Shown: positions 40,179-46,919 of the stretch, piece by piece
Position numbering within the stretch: the first letter of the stretch is position 1
Layout of the letters: the number at the start of each line of letters is the position of its first letter
Assembly (NCBI GenBank): GCA_014654705.1
Contig: JACVZY010000048.1
Span: 1-46,919, forward strand
Reading direction: 5' to 3'
DNA: 46,919 nt
From: Ignavibacteria bacterium
GTDB lineage: Bacteria > Bacteroidota > Ignavibacteria > Kapaibacteriales > UBA4661
Notes under the pieces: generated by a model
What the model was told of the DNA's origin: nothing
The model's database searches: none
Seen by the model: only the letters and a program-made list of their open reading frames with translations
Made by a program: the position numbers and the translations under genes

Positions 40179-40858
40179 ATATTTCCCTCATTCCCGATGG
40201 CGCAGGTTTCCACGTTGATGCGTTTTTGTATGCTCCTCTGGGACGTACCTATATGCTCCAAATCTGGCGCGAAGAAACCGAAGGCGCTGCCTTTGTAATC
40301 AGCAATCATGTTTTTACGTCGACCATTTCCTATCCGGGAATTGGTGTGAAACACGTTGCGGATAATATTCCTTTTGGTGCGCTGCCCTTCAGTGCGCAGT
40401 TTCATTTATTCATCAATGGTGCGCAAGATGTGGAATCGTCGGGGCATGATGTCCAGATGTTTTTCCAGCAAGCCGCGACGAATACGGGTTACATTCCCCA
40501 GCGTCGCAACGCGCAATATCTCATCCGCGACTTCACAAAGCTGAACGGCATCCAAAAATCGGCGGGCGGAACGTATCGCGTGTGGGATATAGATTTCATC
40601 AGCACCCAAGCGCTTTCGATGGCACAAGCCGCGAACAAGTGCCGTGAACTCGTGCAGGCAGCCACAGCCGACCCGACGTTTTCCTTGCAGTACCGCACTC
40701 GTGCGTTATCCAATGAAGAGTGGACAGCGCAGCGCGACGCGACGTTCAATCAAGCCATGAGCGAAATCGCGCGGGTGATAGATTTTGCGGTGGATGAGGT
40801 GCAGAACAAGCAGAAGTTTAATCTTGTGAATCCGCAGCTTTTGAAAGTGGTGGGGTAA
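40175..40858 (+). CDS. Conserved-looking protein of unknown function
   Basis: A 227-residue protein without signal peptide or membrane segment. The first half is predicted beta-rich (F-H-V-D-A-F-L-Y, Y-M-L-Q-I-W, H-V-F-T-S-T-I-S-Y). The second half is helical and ends in a stretch rich in Ala/Gln/Glu. It is not similar to any family I can name. It is translationally coupled to the DnaA-like gene (ATGA overlap) and followed after 3 bp by a small membrane protein. A phage structural protein is possible but unsupported. Confidence 0.65.
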   Translation: MNISLIPDGAGFHVDAFLYAPLGRTYMLQIWREETEGAAFVISNHVFTSTISYPGIGVKHVADNIPFGALPFSAQFHLFINGAQDVESSGHDVQMFFQQAATNTGYIPQRRNAQYLIRDFTKLNGIQKSAGGTYRVWDIDFISTQALSMAQAANKCRELVQAATADPTFSLQYRTRALSNEEWTAQRDATFNQAMSEIARVIDFAVDEVQNKQKFNLVNPQLLKVVG

Positions 40859-40861
40859 ACT

Positions 40862-41083
40862 ATGCGGCTGTTCCCTTTTGTGCGGTATTGGCTGTTTGTG
40901 TGCGGGTTCTTCGTGGCGCTGCTGGCGCTTTTGCATCCGGCATCTATCGTGGTGTTTGTGCTAACGCTGGTGTGTGTTACTCCGGCGTACCTGCTTTTTG
41001 AGCGTGGGCGGATGGGGCTGGGTGTGGTGGTGTTTTTTGTGGGGATGGTTGTTGCGGCGATGGTGTGTTGGTGGGCTTTTTGA
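40862..41083 (+). CDS. Small three-helix membrane protein
   Basis: A 73-residue, very hydrophobic protein with three likely transmembrane segments (about 9-25, 28-46, 50-72) and little else. It starts 3 bp after the preceding stop, so it belongs to the same operon. It could be a holin-like or small regulatory membrane protein; no family motif is visible. Confidence 0.6.
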   Translation: MRLFPFVRYWLFVCGFFVALLALLHPASIVVFVLTLVCVTPAYLLFERGRMGLGVVVFFVGMVVAAMVCWWAF

Positions 41084-41232
41084 GAGGTCAGTTGTGTATA
41101 GACAGTTTGCAGATTTGCGATGATCAGAGGTTTCAGTACAAATACTTTTTTAGAGAATTTAATTATAGAACTGTTCAAGGAGAATGAAATCTCACTTTTT
41201 GTAAATATGCCGTTATTGATTAAACTTCATTA

Positions 41233-42318
41233 TTATCCATTGAATTTTTTGTTAATGTTATGGATAATATGATTGCTAAATAGCATTTGGGGAATATTAA
41301 ACCTTGAAACTATTGGTGAATTTTCACCCTCAAATGCGAGTTTTCTATTCTCAAATGTTATCTGAAATATATTTGTTGTCTTAAATATTTCCTTTGGGAT
41401 ACTATTACGTGCAAACGGATTGTGGAATATAAAAAGTCCATCAGAAATTTCTTCTGGGTTATTTGGGCTTACTATTTGAGTTTTATAAATAGGTGCTTCA
41501 TCATCTTCTCTAATAATCATTACGGTATTGAGTTGATGGGTAGATAAGGATTGTGATATTGATAGTGAAGTCAGTTTGCCTAGAGTTGTTGTACAAGAGA
41601 ATATAATCGCTGAAATATGTGACATTGAGTTGTCGTTAAATATACCAACCGGAATAGATGAAGTTGTTTTAGGCTTTTTTATCTCTGTTACAATATCAAA
41701 ATCGTTTTTTGAAGGGTTAAAATAAAGTCCATATAGCAAAGCTAATAATGGATAATAGTATTCTCTTCCATAATCAATTTGTCCATATGAACTAAGTGCA
41801 ACAACAAATGGTGTCTCACTCTTAACCCAAGGACAGGAAGAGTAACTGTCTTTATATTTGTCGCTTTTTTTAAGTATCGCACTTGAATTCCTTGCAATAG
41901 CTTCATCTAAAAACTCTTTATAATTTTCTTGTAGATGCGGTGGCTCAAGCATACTAAGAATATTGTCTATATTTCTGTGTTCTTCCCCTATACCACCCTG
42001 TTTAATATTTGCAACAACAGCTTCAATGTTTATTTCTGTCGGTGAGTTTATTATAAAGTCAGGTCTATCTTTTGAAAAGTCAATGCTGAACCCAGCATCT
42101 TTAAAAACTTTGTATAAATAAAATTCCCAAAAGCTGGAATGGAAAGCTGTTTGAAATTCCTTTACAATTTTGTTGTCTCTATCAATAAAGCCATCAGTCC
42201 AACTTGCTAGTATTTTTCGTTCTCCGTCGAGAAGTATATTATCTCGAAGAAATTTAAATTTCTTATGCAGATTGCTTTCTTTTACACCAGCTAATTTATC
42301 AAATAAATCCAAAGTCAT
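41233..42318 (-). CDS. Putative PD-(D/E)xK-like protein (possible defence nuclease)
   Basis: A 361-residue soluble protein on the opposite strand to its neighbours and much more AT-rich than they are. Residues 60-102 follow a PD-(D/E)xK-like pattern: a helix with F-W-E-F-Y-L (E65), then R-P-D-F-I-I (D87), a short strand and I-N-I-E-A-V (E99). The usual Lys is replaced by Val, as in some restriction-like families. The rest (W-V-K-S-E-T-P-F-V-V-A-L, then S-H-I-S-A-I-I-F) resembles uncharacterised stand-alone proteins I cannot name. Its own consensus promoter lies 63 bp upstream. Single-gene acquisition by transfer is likely; an antiviral role is inference. Confidence 0.6.
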   Translation of the reverse strand: MTLDLFDKLAGVKESNLHKKFKFLRDNILLDGERKILASWTDGFIDRDNKIVKEFQTAFHSSFWEFYLYKVFKDAGFSIDFSKDRPDFIINSPTEINIEAVVANIKQGGIGEEHRNIDNILSMLEPPHLQENYKEFLDEAIARNSSAILKKSDKYKDSYSSCPWVKSETPFVVALSSYGQIDYGREYYYPLLALLYGLYFNPSKNDFDIVTEIKKPKTTSSIPVGIFNDNSMSHISAIIFSCTTTLGKLTSLSISQSLSTHQLNTVMIIREDDEAPIYKTQIVSPNNPEEISDGLFIFHNPFARNSIPKEIFKTTNIFQITFENRKLAFEGENSPIVSRFNIPQMLFSNHIIHNINKKFNG

Positions 42319-42380
42319 CGGCTTATATTTTTGTTGTTAGATTTTGCATTATACGTCCTATTTGTCTTAAAATTTCCGCG

Positions 42381-42388
42381 CAAATATA
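42381..42388 (-). promoter_or_regulatory. -7 box of the PD-(D/E)xK-like gene
   Basis: Read on the minus strand this is TATATTTG, an exact TAnnTTTG box. The expected start is about 42375, 57 nt from the ATG at 42318. The -33 element is not clear. Confidence 0.55.
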
Positions 42389-42420
42389 CAACCCCTACCC
42401 TATACCGCGCTAGTGTCACC

Positions 42421-42452
42421 TGTAACGGAAAACCCGTTACAATCGTTGTTAC
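42421..42452. promoter_or_regulatory. Paired inverted repeats (possible operator)
   Basis: TGTAACGG (42421-42428), five bases, then CCGTTACA (42434-42441) is a perfect 8-bp inverted repeat. It is followed at once by GTTGTTACAAC, a second small palindrome sharing GTTACAA. It lies about 33 bp upstream of the leftward -7 box, a natural place for a regulator. Confidence 0.45.
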
Positions 42453-42707
42453 AACATCTATTTTTGCCCGTTTTTTTCTCGTAAGTGCAAACAAGAAAAG
42501 TATTTGACCAAAACACCCCTCCGAGAAACTTTTTTTTCAGTTTTGCATTTTTTTGCTTTTTTCCGGCTCTCCGCTTCTATAACGTTCATTATCATTCAGT
42601 TTTCCCGTGCTTCCCGCCTCCCTATTTTGCATCCGTTCACGCCATCTGCCACGATAATCGTGAGTGCGATGGTTCTCACTTCACCACCACCATTGAAAGG
42701 ATGCACA

Positions 42708-43034
42708 ATGGATATTGCATTGTCGCAAATCACCAAGCTGGAAGGCATTGCCACGCAAGCCAACGGCAATTACCGCCAGTTCACCGAACTCCAAGATTTC
42801 GTCGGCGCGGTGCGCTCCATCGGAACGCTGGAGAAAAATTGCACCGACGCGCTTGCGGCGTTTGATATTCTGCAAGCCGACGCAGACGGCAAAGTTATCG
42901 TCTTTGCCAAAGGCGTTGAGGGCGAAGTACAGTTCACGCCCGATGCTGCTTTCCGCACGGCATTGGACAGCATCAAGACTGCGCTGACGCAGGCGAAAAC
43001 GTCTGTGGGTGCTGTGCAGCTGCCCCTTCCGTAA
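42708..43034 (+). CDS. Small protein of unknown function, phage-module neighbour
   Basis: A 108-residue acidic protein without signal or membrane segments. The start ATG 42708-42710 was chosen because a GAAAGG ribosome binding site lies just ahead; the frame is open further upstream. It is helical at both ends, with a short beta-rich middle (G-K-V-I-V-F-A-K-G-V-E-G-E-V-Q-F). No family was recognised. It stands before the endolysin gene with a strong hairpin between them, which is consistent with a virion-associated or accessory phage gene. Confidence 0.6.
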   Translation: MDIALSQITKLEGIATQANGNYRQFTELQDFVGAVRSIGTLEKNCTDALAAFDILQADADGKVIVFAKGVEGEVQFTPDAAFRTALDSIKTALTQAKTSVGAVQLPLP

Positions 43035-43046
43035 GCTACTCATTTT

Positions 43047-43089
43047 AAGCGGTAGAACGGTTTCAAACCGTCCTACCGCTTTGCTTTTT
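43047..43089 (+). terminator. Strong intergenic hairpin, terminator-like
   Basis: A 17-bp stem with one mismatch (43047-43063 with 43065-43081) starts 13 bp after the preceding stop and is followed by a T-rich tail (tgcttttt). The endolysin ATG follows at 43100. Confidence 0.7.
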
Positions 43090-43099
43090 GAGAATACCC

Positions 43100-43861
43100 A
43101 TGAGCAAAGGAGCTTTCGATATTGCCACCTACGAGCTTGGTACGGCAGAGATTTTCGGTGATACGCATAACTCGCGTATCGTGGAGTATCACGCCGCAAC
43201 AAGTCTTCGCGCCACGAGTGACGAAGTTCCGTGGTGCGCATCGTTTGTGAATTGGTGCTTGAAAAAAGCAACCATCACTGGCACAAACTCCGCACGAGCG
43301 CGAAGTTTCCTCACGTGGGGCGTAGCGGTTTCACTGGAAGAAGCCGAGCGCGGCGATATTGTTGTGTTGTCGCGTGGCACAAATGTACAGTTCGGACACG
43401 TTGGATTTTTTGCCGGACAAGAAGGCAAATCCGTTTTAGTCTTGGGCGGCAACCAGTCCAACAAAGTTAGTATTTCACCCTATCCCCTTCACCGCATACT
43501 TTCGATAAGGAGAGCAATCATGCCTTCAGAAACACCATCACCAACCAAATTTCGTATTCCATCCGTCTTTCAATGGATAGCCGCTGCGCCAACGCTCATC
43601 GGTAAAATCCAACGGATTGCAGCAACCGCACAGGCGAAGAACTGGACAACGACGGCGGTCGCGCTCGTTGCGCTCGTCGCCTACGTGGGCAATCTTTTCG
43701 GCTTGCCGATTGACGACAGCACAGTACGAATGCTGGAAGCAGCCGCGATTGCGGTTATCGGCTTTTTCACCGGAAAGCAGGTTATCAATCCGCAGAAACT
43801 TGATGCCGCATGGAAATCACTCAGCTCACTGGCGGAGGACATCACACATGGACAAACTTGA
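43100..43861 (+). CDS. Endolysin-like cysteine peptidase/amidase (TIGR02594-like) with membrane tail
   Basis: A 253-residue protein. Residues 1-140 match the CHAP/NlpC-P60-like family TIGR02594 of phage and prophage cell-wall hydrolases: C46 in P-W-C-A-S-F as nucleophile, H100 in F-G-H-V-G-F-F and N118 in L-G-G-N-Q. It should cleave peptidoglycan peptide bonds. There is no signal peptide. After a Ser/Pro linker the C-terminus has two hydrophobic segments (about 182-202, 210-225), which is unusual and resembles an endolysin joined to a holin-like anchor. The ATG at 43100 was chosen over an upstream TTG. It overlaps the next gene, a small membrane protein, by 14 bp. Confidence 0.82.
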   Translation: MSKGAFDIATYELGTAEIFGDTHNSRIVEYHAATSLRATSDEVPWCASFVNWCLKKATITGTNSARARSFLTWGVAVSLEEAERGDIVVLSRGTNVQFGHVGFFAGQEGKSVLVLGGNQSNKVSISPYPLHRILSIRRAIMPSETPSPTKFRIPSVFQWIAAAPTLIGKIQRIAATAQAKNWTTTAVALVALVAYVGNLFGLPIDDSTVRMLEAAAIAVIGFFTGKQVINPQKLDAAWKSLSSLAEDITHGQT

Positions 43862-44045
43862 GCTGTACATTATCACAGGCTTGGTGTCGGTGATAGCGTA
43901 TTTCCTGAAGGCGTTGCATGGTGATGTGCTGGGCATCCGGCAAAACCTTCAGCACATCGAAAAGGAAATGGCTGTGAAGCACCAAGCCGATGAAGACCGC
44001 GACCGAAGATTGGAAAACGTTGAGAAGATTGTCCATAAAGAATAG
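43848..44045 (+). CDS. Small holin/XhlA-like membrane protein
   Basis: A 65-residue protein with one N-terminal transmembrane helix (about 5-25) and a charged heptad-rich cytoplasmic coiled coil (about 28-65). This resembles phage holin-accessory or XhlA-type proteins found beside endolysins. It has a GGAGG ribosome binding site inside the endolysin gene and overlaps that gene by 14 bp, so the two are coupled. It ends at a strong terminator. Confidence 0.65.
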   Translation: MDKLELYIITGLVSVIAYFLKALHGDVLGIRQNLQHIEKEMAVKHQADEDRDRRLENVEKIVHKE

Positions 44046-44055
44046 CGCTGCGCGT

Positions 44056-44092
44056 AGCCCGCTTGAAGAGTAATTCAGGCGGGCTTTTTTTT
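44056..44092 (+). terminator. Intrinsic terminator after the endolysin/holin-like genes
   Basis: A 12-bp GC-rich stem with one G-T pair (44056-44067 with 44074-44085), a 6-nt loop and a run of eight T counting the last base of the stem (44085-44092). Confidence 0.88.
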
Positions 44093-44264
44093 ATGACAGA
44101 GCGACAGCGGCAAACATCACGTAGTCCGTCATCACCCAACAAGGTTATTGAACCTACGTTTACGGGAATTTCAGCAACGATTGACAATACAAAAACTACG
44201 ACAAAACTTTCGTATATTTATGAGTTAGCGGTTAGCTTAAAACAATAAACCAATATTCAACATA

Positions 44265-45599
44265 ATGAGCCAAGAATTAGAACACTTTCCCAAAGCAATA
44301 CCCTATTTTAGAAAGTTTGTAGATGAAAACTTGACTGTCTTTCAAGAGGATATGCGTGAATTTAGGACGTATCCCGAGGGGAACTATGCCTCTTTTTATC
44401 GGGACAATGAAGTAATGCAAGTTTTAATCAATATTTATTATAACATTAATGAGACTTTTGGGGACTTAAAAATACCCGAAACATTCGCTTCACCAAAAGC
44501 TCTTGCAAGAACTTGGAATAGTTTTCATATCTTCTTAAAAAATGACGACAAATTATTCAATGACGTTTATGCCAAATTAGGTAATAAAGACGAAGATTTT
44601 CCATTCCCTAGCGTATTAACAACAATAGACACCGACAGAAGAAAAGTAATAGATTTATTAGAATATATTTTGTCGCTTGATGAGGTGAAAAAACATCTTG
44701 AAGAAAACGTCACAAATGCACCTCAAGCAGATAAGGTAAAATATACAATTGCAGAAAGAAGAGTTTTTGACGTTATAATAATCACGGCTATATATAAAGA
44801 ATACGAACAAGTTATACCGCTATTACAAAAAGGTTCGATACCAGCATTCAAAGATCCTTCGAGAGCAATTTATTTTCAAGGTGAACTGCAAACAAATTCA
44901 CAGAAAGTAATTAAAGTGCTTGTTGCTTGTGCTAATCAAATGGGCATGACTTCTGCCGCCTCTTTGGCATCAAAATTAATTTCAAGATTTCAACCAAGAG
45001 TTGTTTCAATGGTTGGTATAGCTGCAGGAATTTCGGGCGAAATTGGCGATGTAATGATACCTGACATTGTTTGGGACTATGGTAGTGGAAAAAGTTCTTT
45101 AGTTGAGAAACGAAATTATCTGGGTATAAAAAAAGAGGTTGAAGAATTTCAGCCTTACCGTTTCCCTATCACGACAAAACAAGATTTAATTGGACAACTT
45201 ATCAAAATTACAAGAGAAACCAATATTAGCGATAGTGTCTTTAATTTAGGAAATCAAATATCTTTTGAACACAAACCTCAAAAATTAAAATCGCATATTG
45301 GGCCATTTGTCTCAGGTTCTGCGGTTATAGCAAACGACAAAATACTTTCTCAAATTAAAAGTCAGGACGGTAAATTAATTGGATTTGATATGGAAGCATT
45401 TGCAATAGCTTATTCTTGTGGTGTTTCTGATATAACACCGCAACCCATTTCAATTATTTTAAAATCAATCTCAGATTATGGCAACAAAAAGAAACAGCAT
45501 AAAGATAAAGATGATCATCAGAGATATGCAGCATTTACAAGTGCTAATTTTTTAATTTTGCTACTTACAAGACACTCTGAAATTTTCGATTTCAATTGA
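44265..45599 (+). CDS. Nucleoside-phosphorylase-type effector with novel N-terminal domain (candidate defence protein)
   Basis: A 444-residue AT-rich gene. The C-terminal domain (about 165-440) is a purine-nucleoside phosphorylase/MTAN-like fold: V-G-I-A-A-G-I-S-G-E-I-G-D (phosphate or base site), F-D-M-E-A-F-A-I (ribose site) and S-I-S-D-Y-G-N-K-K (catalytic Asp near 404). The N-terminal 160 residues are helical and unlike any domain I recognise. In bacterial immunity, PNP-fold proteins act as effectors that destroy ATP or other nucleotides (known in Detocs and some CBASS systems). A stand-alone sensor-effector is therefore a reasonable model, but a metabolic nucleosidase is also possible. 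The ATG at 44265 has no Shine-Dalgarno sequence. The gene sits alone between terminators and is flanked by short inverted TTAGCGGTT words. Confidence 0.75.
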   Translation: MSQELEHFPKAIPYFRKFVDENLTVFQEDMREFRTYPEGNYASFYRDNEVMQVLINIYYNINETFGDLKIPETFASPKALARTWNSFHIFLKNDDKLFNDVYAKLGNKDEDFPFPSVLTTIDTDRRKVIDLLEYILSLDEVKKHLEENVTNAPQADKVKYTIAERRVFDVIIITAIYKEYEQVIPLLQKGSIPAFKDPSRAIYFQGELQTNSQKVIKVLVACANQMGMTSAASLASKLISRFQPRVVSMVGIAAGISGEIGDVMIPDIVWDYGSGKSSLVEKRNYLGIKKEVEEFQPYRFPITTKQDLIGQLIKITRETNISDSVFNLGNQISFEHKPQKLKSHIGPFVSGSAVIANDKILSQIKSQDGKLIGFDMEAFAIAYSCGVSDITPQPISIILKSISDYGNKKKQHKDKDDHQRYAAFTSANFLILLLTRHSEIFDFN

Positions 45600-45937
45600 A
45601 AAAAGCCCAACCGCTAATACGGGTTTTGCATCGGATGGTGTGACGTGTAAACTTGACGCTTTGTGCTTCGTATCAAGTTCAGTGCAGCAGTGAAAGTTTT
45701 GCGCTCCGAAACCCGCCCGAACGCAAAGAATGACTCGCTAGATCTCACTGAGAAAACCACCGTCTTCCCGATTACTACTTGCCTCGCTCTTCTCGGCAGT
45801 AAACCGATAATAACAACCGTGCCTAAAACTTCGCTAAGAAACGCTCGTTTTGCTCAACTCTAAAATACTGATGAACACAAAAGCCGCTTTGAATCGTATT
45901 CGGAGCGGCTTTCGTCTTTCAGAAAGGAGAAAACACG
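45600..45937. other. Intergenic region, 338 bp
   Basis: No convincing gene; a 66-codon frame (45663-45863) has no ribosome binding site and unremarkable composition. It begins with GCCCAACCGCTAAT, whose AACCGCTAA word is the reverse of TTAGCGGTT found ahead of the phosphorylase gene. A 7-bp inverted repeat (AACTTGA 45650-45656, TCAAGTT 45673-45679) follows. A terminator-like hairpin precedes the J-domain gene. Confidence 0.4.
45880..45912 (+). terminator. Terminator-like hairpin ahead of the J-domain gene
   Basis: A 15-bp stem including two G-T pairs (45880-45894 with 45898-45912) and a 3-nt loop. The stem ends in TTT but no long T run follows, so it may be a weak terminator or RNA-processing signal. 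Confidence 0.6.
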
Positions 45938-46402
45938 ATGCGTTACTTTGAAGGAATTTCTACGCTGGACGACCTCAAACGTGCGTACCACGCATGGTGC
46001 AAAAAATTGCATCCCGACGTAGGCGGTAATGATGAGGAAATGAAAGCGCTCAACGCCGAATACGGGCAAATGCTCAAAAGAGTGATGCACGGCGATTTCA
46101 GCACCGAAGCCGAAGCAAGCGAACTTCTCTACCGCGACAAGATTGCGGCGATTGCACACTTGGACGATTTGGAACTGGAAATTATTGGCAAATGGTTGTG
46201 GGTTGCGGGCAACACCTACTCGCACCGCGAAGCACTAAAACACGAAGGCTTTTGTTTTGCGCCCGTGAAAAAACTGTGGTTCTATCGGGCGTTGGAATAT
46301 GCCACCCGCACACGCGGCGAAGCGCACGACATCAACTACATCCGCAAAAAATACGGCAGCGAAAAAGTGTCGCCCAATCATGCAGCACGGGTGCTGCATT
46401 AA
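45938..46402 (+). CDS. J-domain (DnaJ-like) protein
   Basis: A 154-residue protein whose first 50 residues form a minimal J-domain: helix II L-D-D-L-K-R-A-Y-H-A-W-C-K-K-L, the HPD tripeptide, V-G-G-N-D-E and helix III with M-K-A-L-N-A-E-Y. Residues 60-154 carry a small helical part without zinc finger. Such truncated J-proteins are common on phages and plasmids, where they recruit host DnaK for replication or virion steps. A strong AAAGGAG ribosome binding site precedes ATG 45938. The YqaJ-like gene follows after a hairpin. Confidence 0.85.
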   Translation: MRYFEGISTLDDLKRAYHAWCKKLHPDVGGNDEEMKALNAEYGQMLKRVMHGDFSTEAEASELLYRDKIAAIAHLDDLELEIIGKWLWVAGNTYSHREALKHEGFCFAPVKKLWFYRALEYATRTRGEAHDINYIRKKYGSEKVSPNHAARVLH

Positions 46403-46422
46403 ATCACTATTTCAGAAACAAA

Positions 46423-46461
46423 GCCCGCTTTGGTAAACATCGGAGCGGGCGCATTTTTTTT
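46423..46461 (+). terminator. Terminator between the J-domain and YqaJ-like genes
   Basis: A 10-bp stem with two G-T pairs (46423-46432 with 46441-46450), an 8-nt loop and eight T residues (46454-46461). The YqaJ-like ATG follows 7 bp later, so that gene would need readthrough or its own start just inside. Confidence 0.8.
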
Positions 46462-46468
46462 CAAAACT

Positions 46469-46919
46469 ATGCTGGAAGAAATCAAAATAACCTCGCTCAA
46501 AACATGGCGCACCATGCGGCGAAGCGGCATCGGCGGCAGCGATATTGCCGCGCTCATGGGCGTAAACCCATTCGCCATCGCAGAAGATGTGTACCGCTCC
46601 AAAGTCGAAGGCTACGAAACACCCGAAACCGAGCAAATGCGTATCGGCAAACGCATTGAAGCCTTTACCGCCCACGAGTTCAAGCGATTAAAGCCAGAGT
46701 TTACTATTCTCAATCCCAAGCGACTCTTCAAACGCGACGGCATCTTTTTGGCAACGCCCGACCGCTTGCTATCTGTTGGGAGCAGTGAAGCTCACGCGAT
46801 TTTGGAAATCAAAAACGCTGCCTATTGGTCAAAAGACAAGCGCACAATGGCGGCGTACCAAGTGCAGTGGTACTTGTTCGTTTTGGGCATGAAGTTTGGC
46901 TATATTTGCGCTCTTGAGC
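46469..46919 (+). CDS. YqaJ-like recombination exonuclease, N-terminal part (continues at 1-170)
   Basis: First 150 residues of a 189-residue YqaJ/lambda-exonuclease-fold protein. It has the family start G-I-G-G-S-D-I-A-A-L-M-G (20-31), the acid in R-I-E-A-F, P-D-R-L-L and the E113-I-K115 active-site pair. Such nucleases degrade one DNA strand for single-strand annealing recombination, normally beside a RecT/Erf/Bet partner; none is encoded here. It is slightly shorter than the usual 200 or more residues. The start is ATG 46469-46471. The gene is cut by the window edge and resumes in frame at position 52 after the duplicated 51 bases. Confidence 0.88.
   Translation, partial: MLEEIKITSLKTWRTMRRSGIGGSDIAALMGVNPFAIAEDVYRSKVEGYETPETEQMRIGKRIEAFTAHEFKRLKPEFTILNPKRLFKRDGIFLATPDRLLSVGSSEAHAILEIKNAAYWSKDKRTMAAYQVQWYLFVLGMKFGYICALE
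46869..46919. repeat. Terminal direct repeat (circular overlap), right copy
   Basis: Exact copy of bases 1-51; see the left copy. The reading frame of the YqaJ-like gene passes through both copies identically. Confidence 0.93.

Larger units (their letters stand above)
42319..42707. other. Intergenic region between the PD-(D/E)xK-like gene and the next plus-strand gene, 389 bp
   Basis: It contains the leftward promoter of the nuclease-like gene and paired inverted repeats (42421-42452). In the right part a frame is open upstream of the 42708 gene, but its product is Phe/Ser-rich and lacks a ribosome binding site. Nothing else was recognised. Confidence 0.4.

Noticed and set aside
45663-45863. 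66-codon frame between the phosphorylase and J-domain genes
   Set aside because: No ribosome binding site, no recognisable features, non-ATG start; treated as intergenic.
1-46919. CRISPR array, tRNA or rRNA genes, insertion sequences, integrase, relaxase, terminase or capsid genes
   Set aside because: I looked for each and saw none. The tandem arrays at 35.8-39.2 kb have no unique spacers of constant size and so are not CRISPR.

Overview
The first 51 bases are repeated exactly as the last 51 bases (1-51 = 46869-46919), and the gene cut by the right end continues in frame at the left end. The window therefore reads as one complete circular molecule of about 46,868 bp written out linearly. It carries ParA/ParB, a primase-helicase fusion, a DnaA domain IV-like protein and a large iteron-like repeat region. 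No relaxase, integrase, transposase, terminase, portal or capsid gene is visible. I read it as a plasmid, or a phage-derived plasmid, rather than a chromosome piece.

Host: two proteins end in Por-secretion (T9SS, type A) sorting domains. Several promoters match the Bacteroidota consensus TTTG-N19-TAnnTTTG. The long secreted-protein genes lack Shine-Dalgarno sequences. There is also a LytTR response regulator. All this points to the Bacteroidota/Chlorobiota (FCB) group, possibly Ignavibacteria or Kapabacteria; the exact taxon is inference.

Layout. (1) 218-3588, minus strand: LytTR response regulator, lipoprotein, then a two-gene CBASS-type defence operon (CD-NTase plus SLATT two-helix membrane effector). 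(2) 4160-28843, plus strand: a 24.7 kb run of eight secreted-protein genes. It opens with a 5227-residue surface protein (Asp-box propeller, about 22 TIG modules, 12 Big_1-like modules, more TIG-like modules, T9SS tail). It continues with a three-gene cassette present twice in tandem (TIG-domain protein A, unknown secreted protein B, zinc metalloprotease C) and ends with an Asp-box propeller protein with a T9SS tail. (3) 28855-34196, minus strand: ParB, ParA and the primase-helicase, with a candidate small RNA divergent from the latter. (4) 34822-35564: MNT/HEPN toxin-antitoxin pair. (5) 35565-39343: 3.8 kb almost without genes, holding two direct and one inverted copy of an 11/22-bp-phased repeat unit, a TGACT array and a GTTGACA-N4-TTGCGC array; probably the origin and/or centromere. 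(6) 39344-170 across the junction: winged-helix protein, DnaA-like protein, unknown proteins, a cysteine endolysin with a membrane tail, a holin-like protein, a J-domain protein and a YqaJ-type nuclease. AT-rich cargo genes, a PD-(D/E)xK-like protein and a nucleoside-phosphorylase-type effector, are interspersed among them.

How it fits together: a partitioned replicon that protects its host (CBASS, phosphorylase effector, possible nuclease, MNT/HEPN) and devotes over half its length to what looks like a secreted adhesion and proteolysis module. The twice-repeated A-B-C cassette next to the giant TIG protein is the best candidate for an undescribed system.
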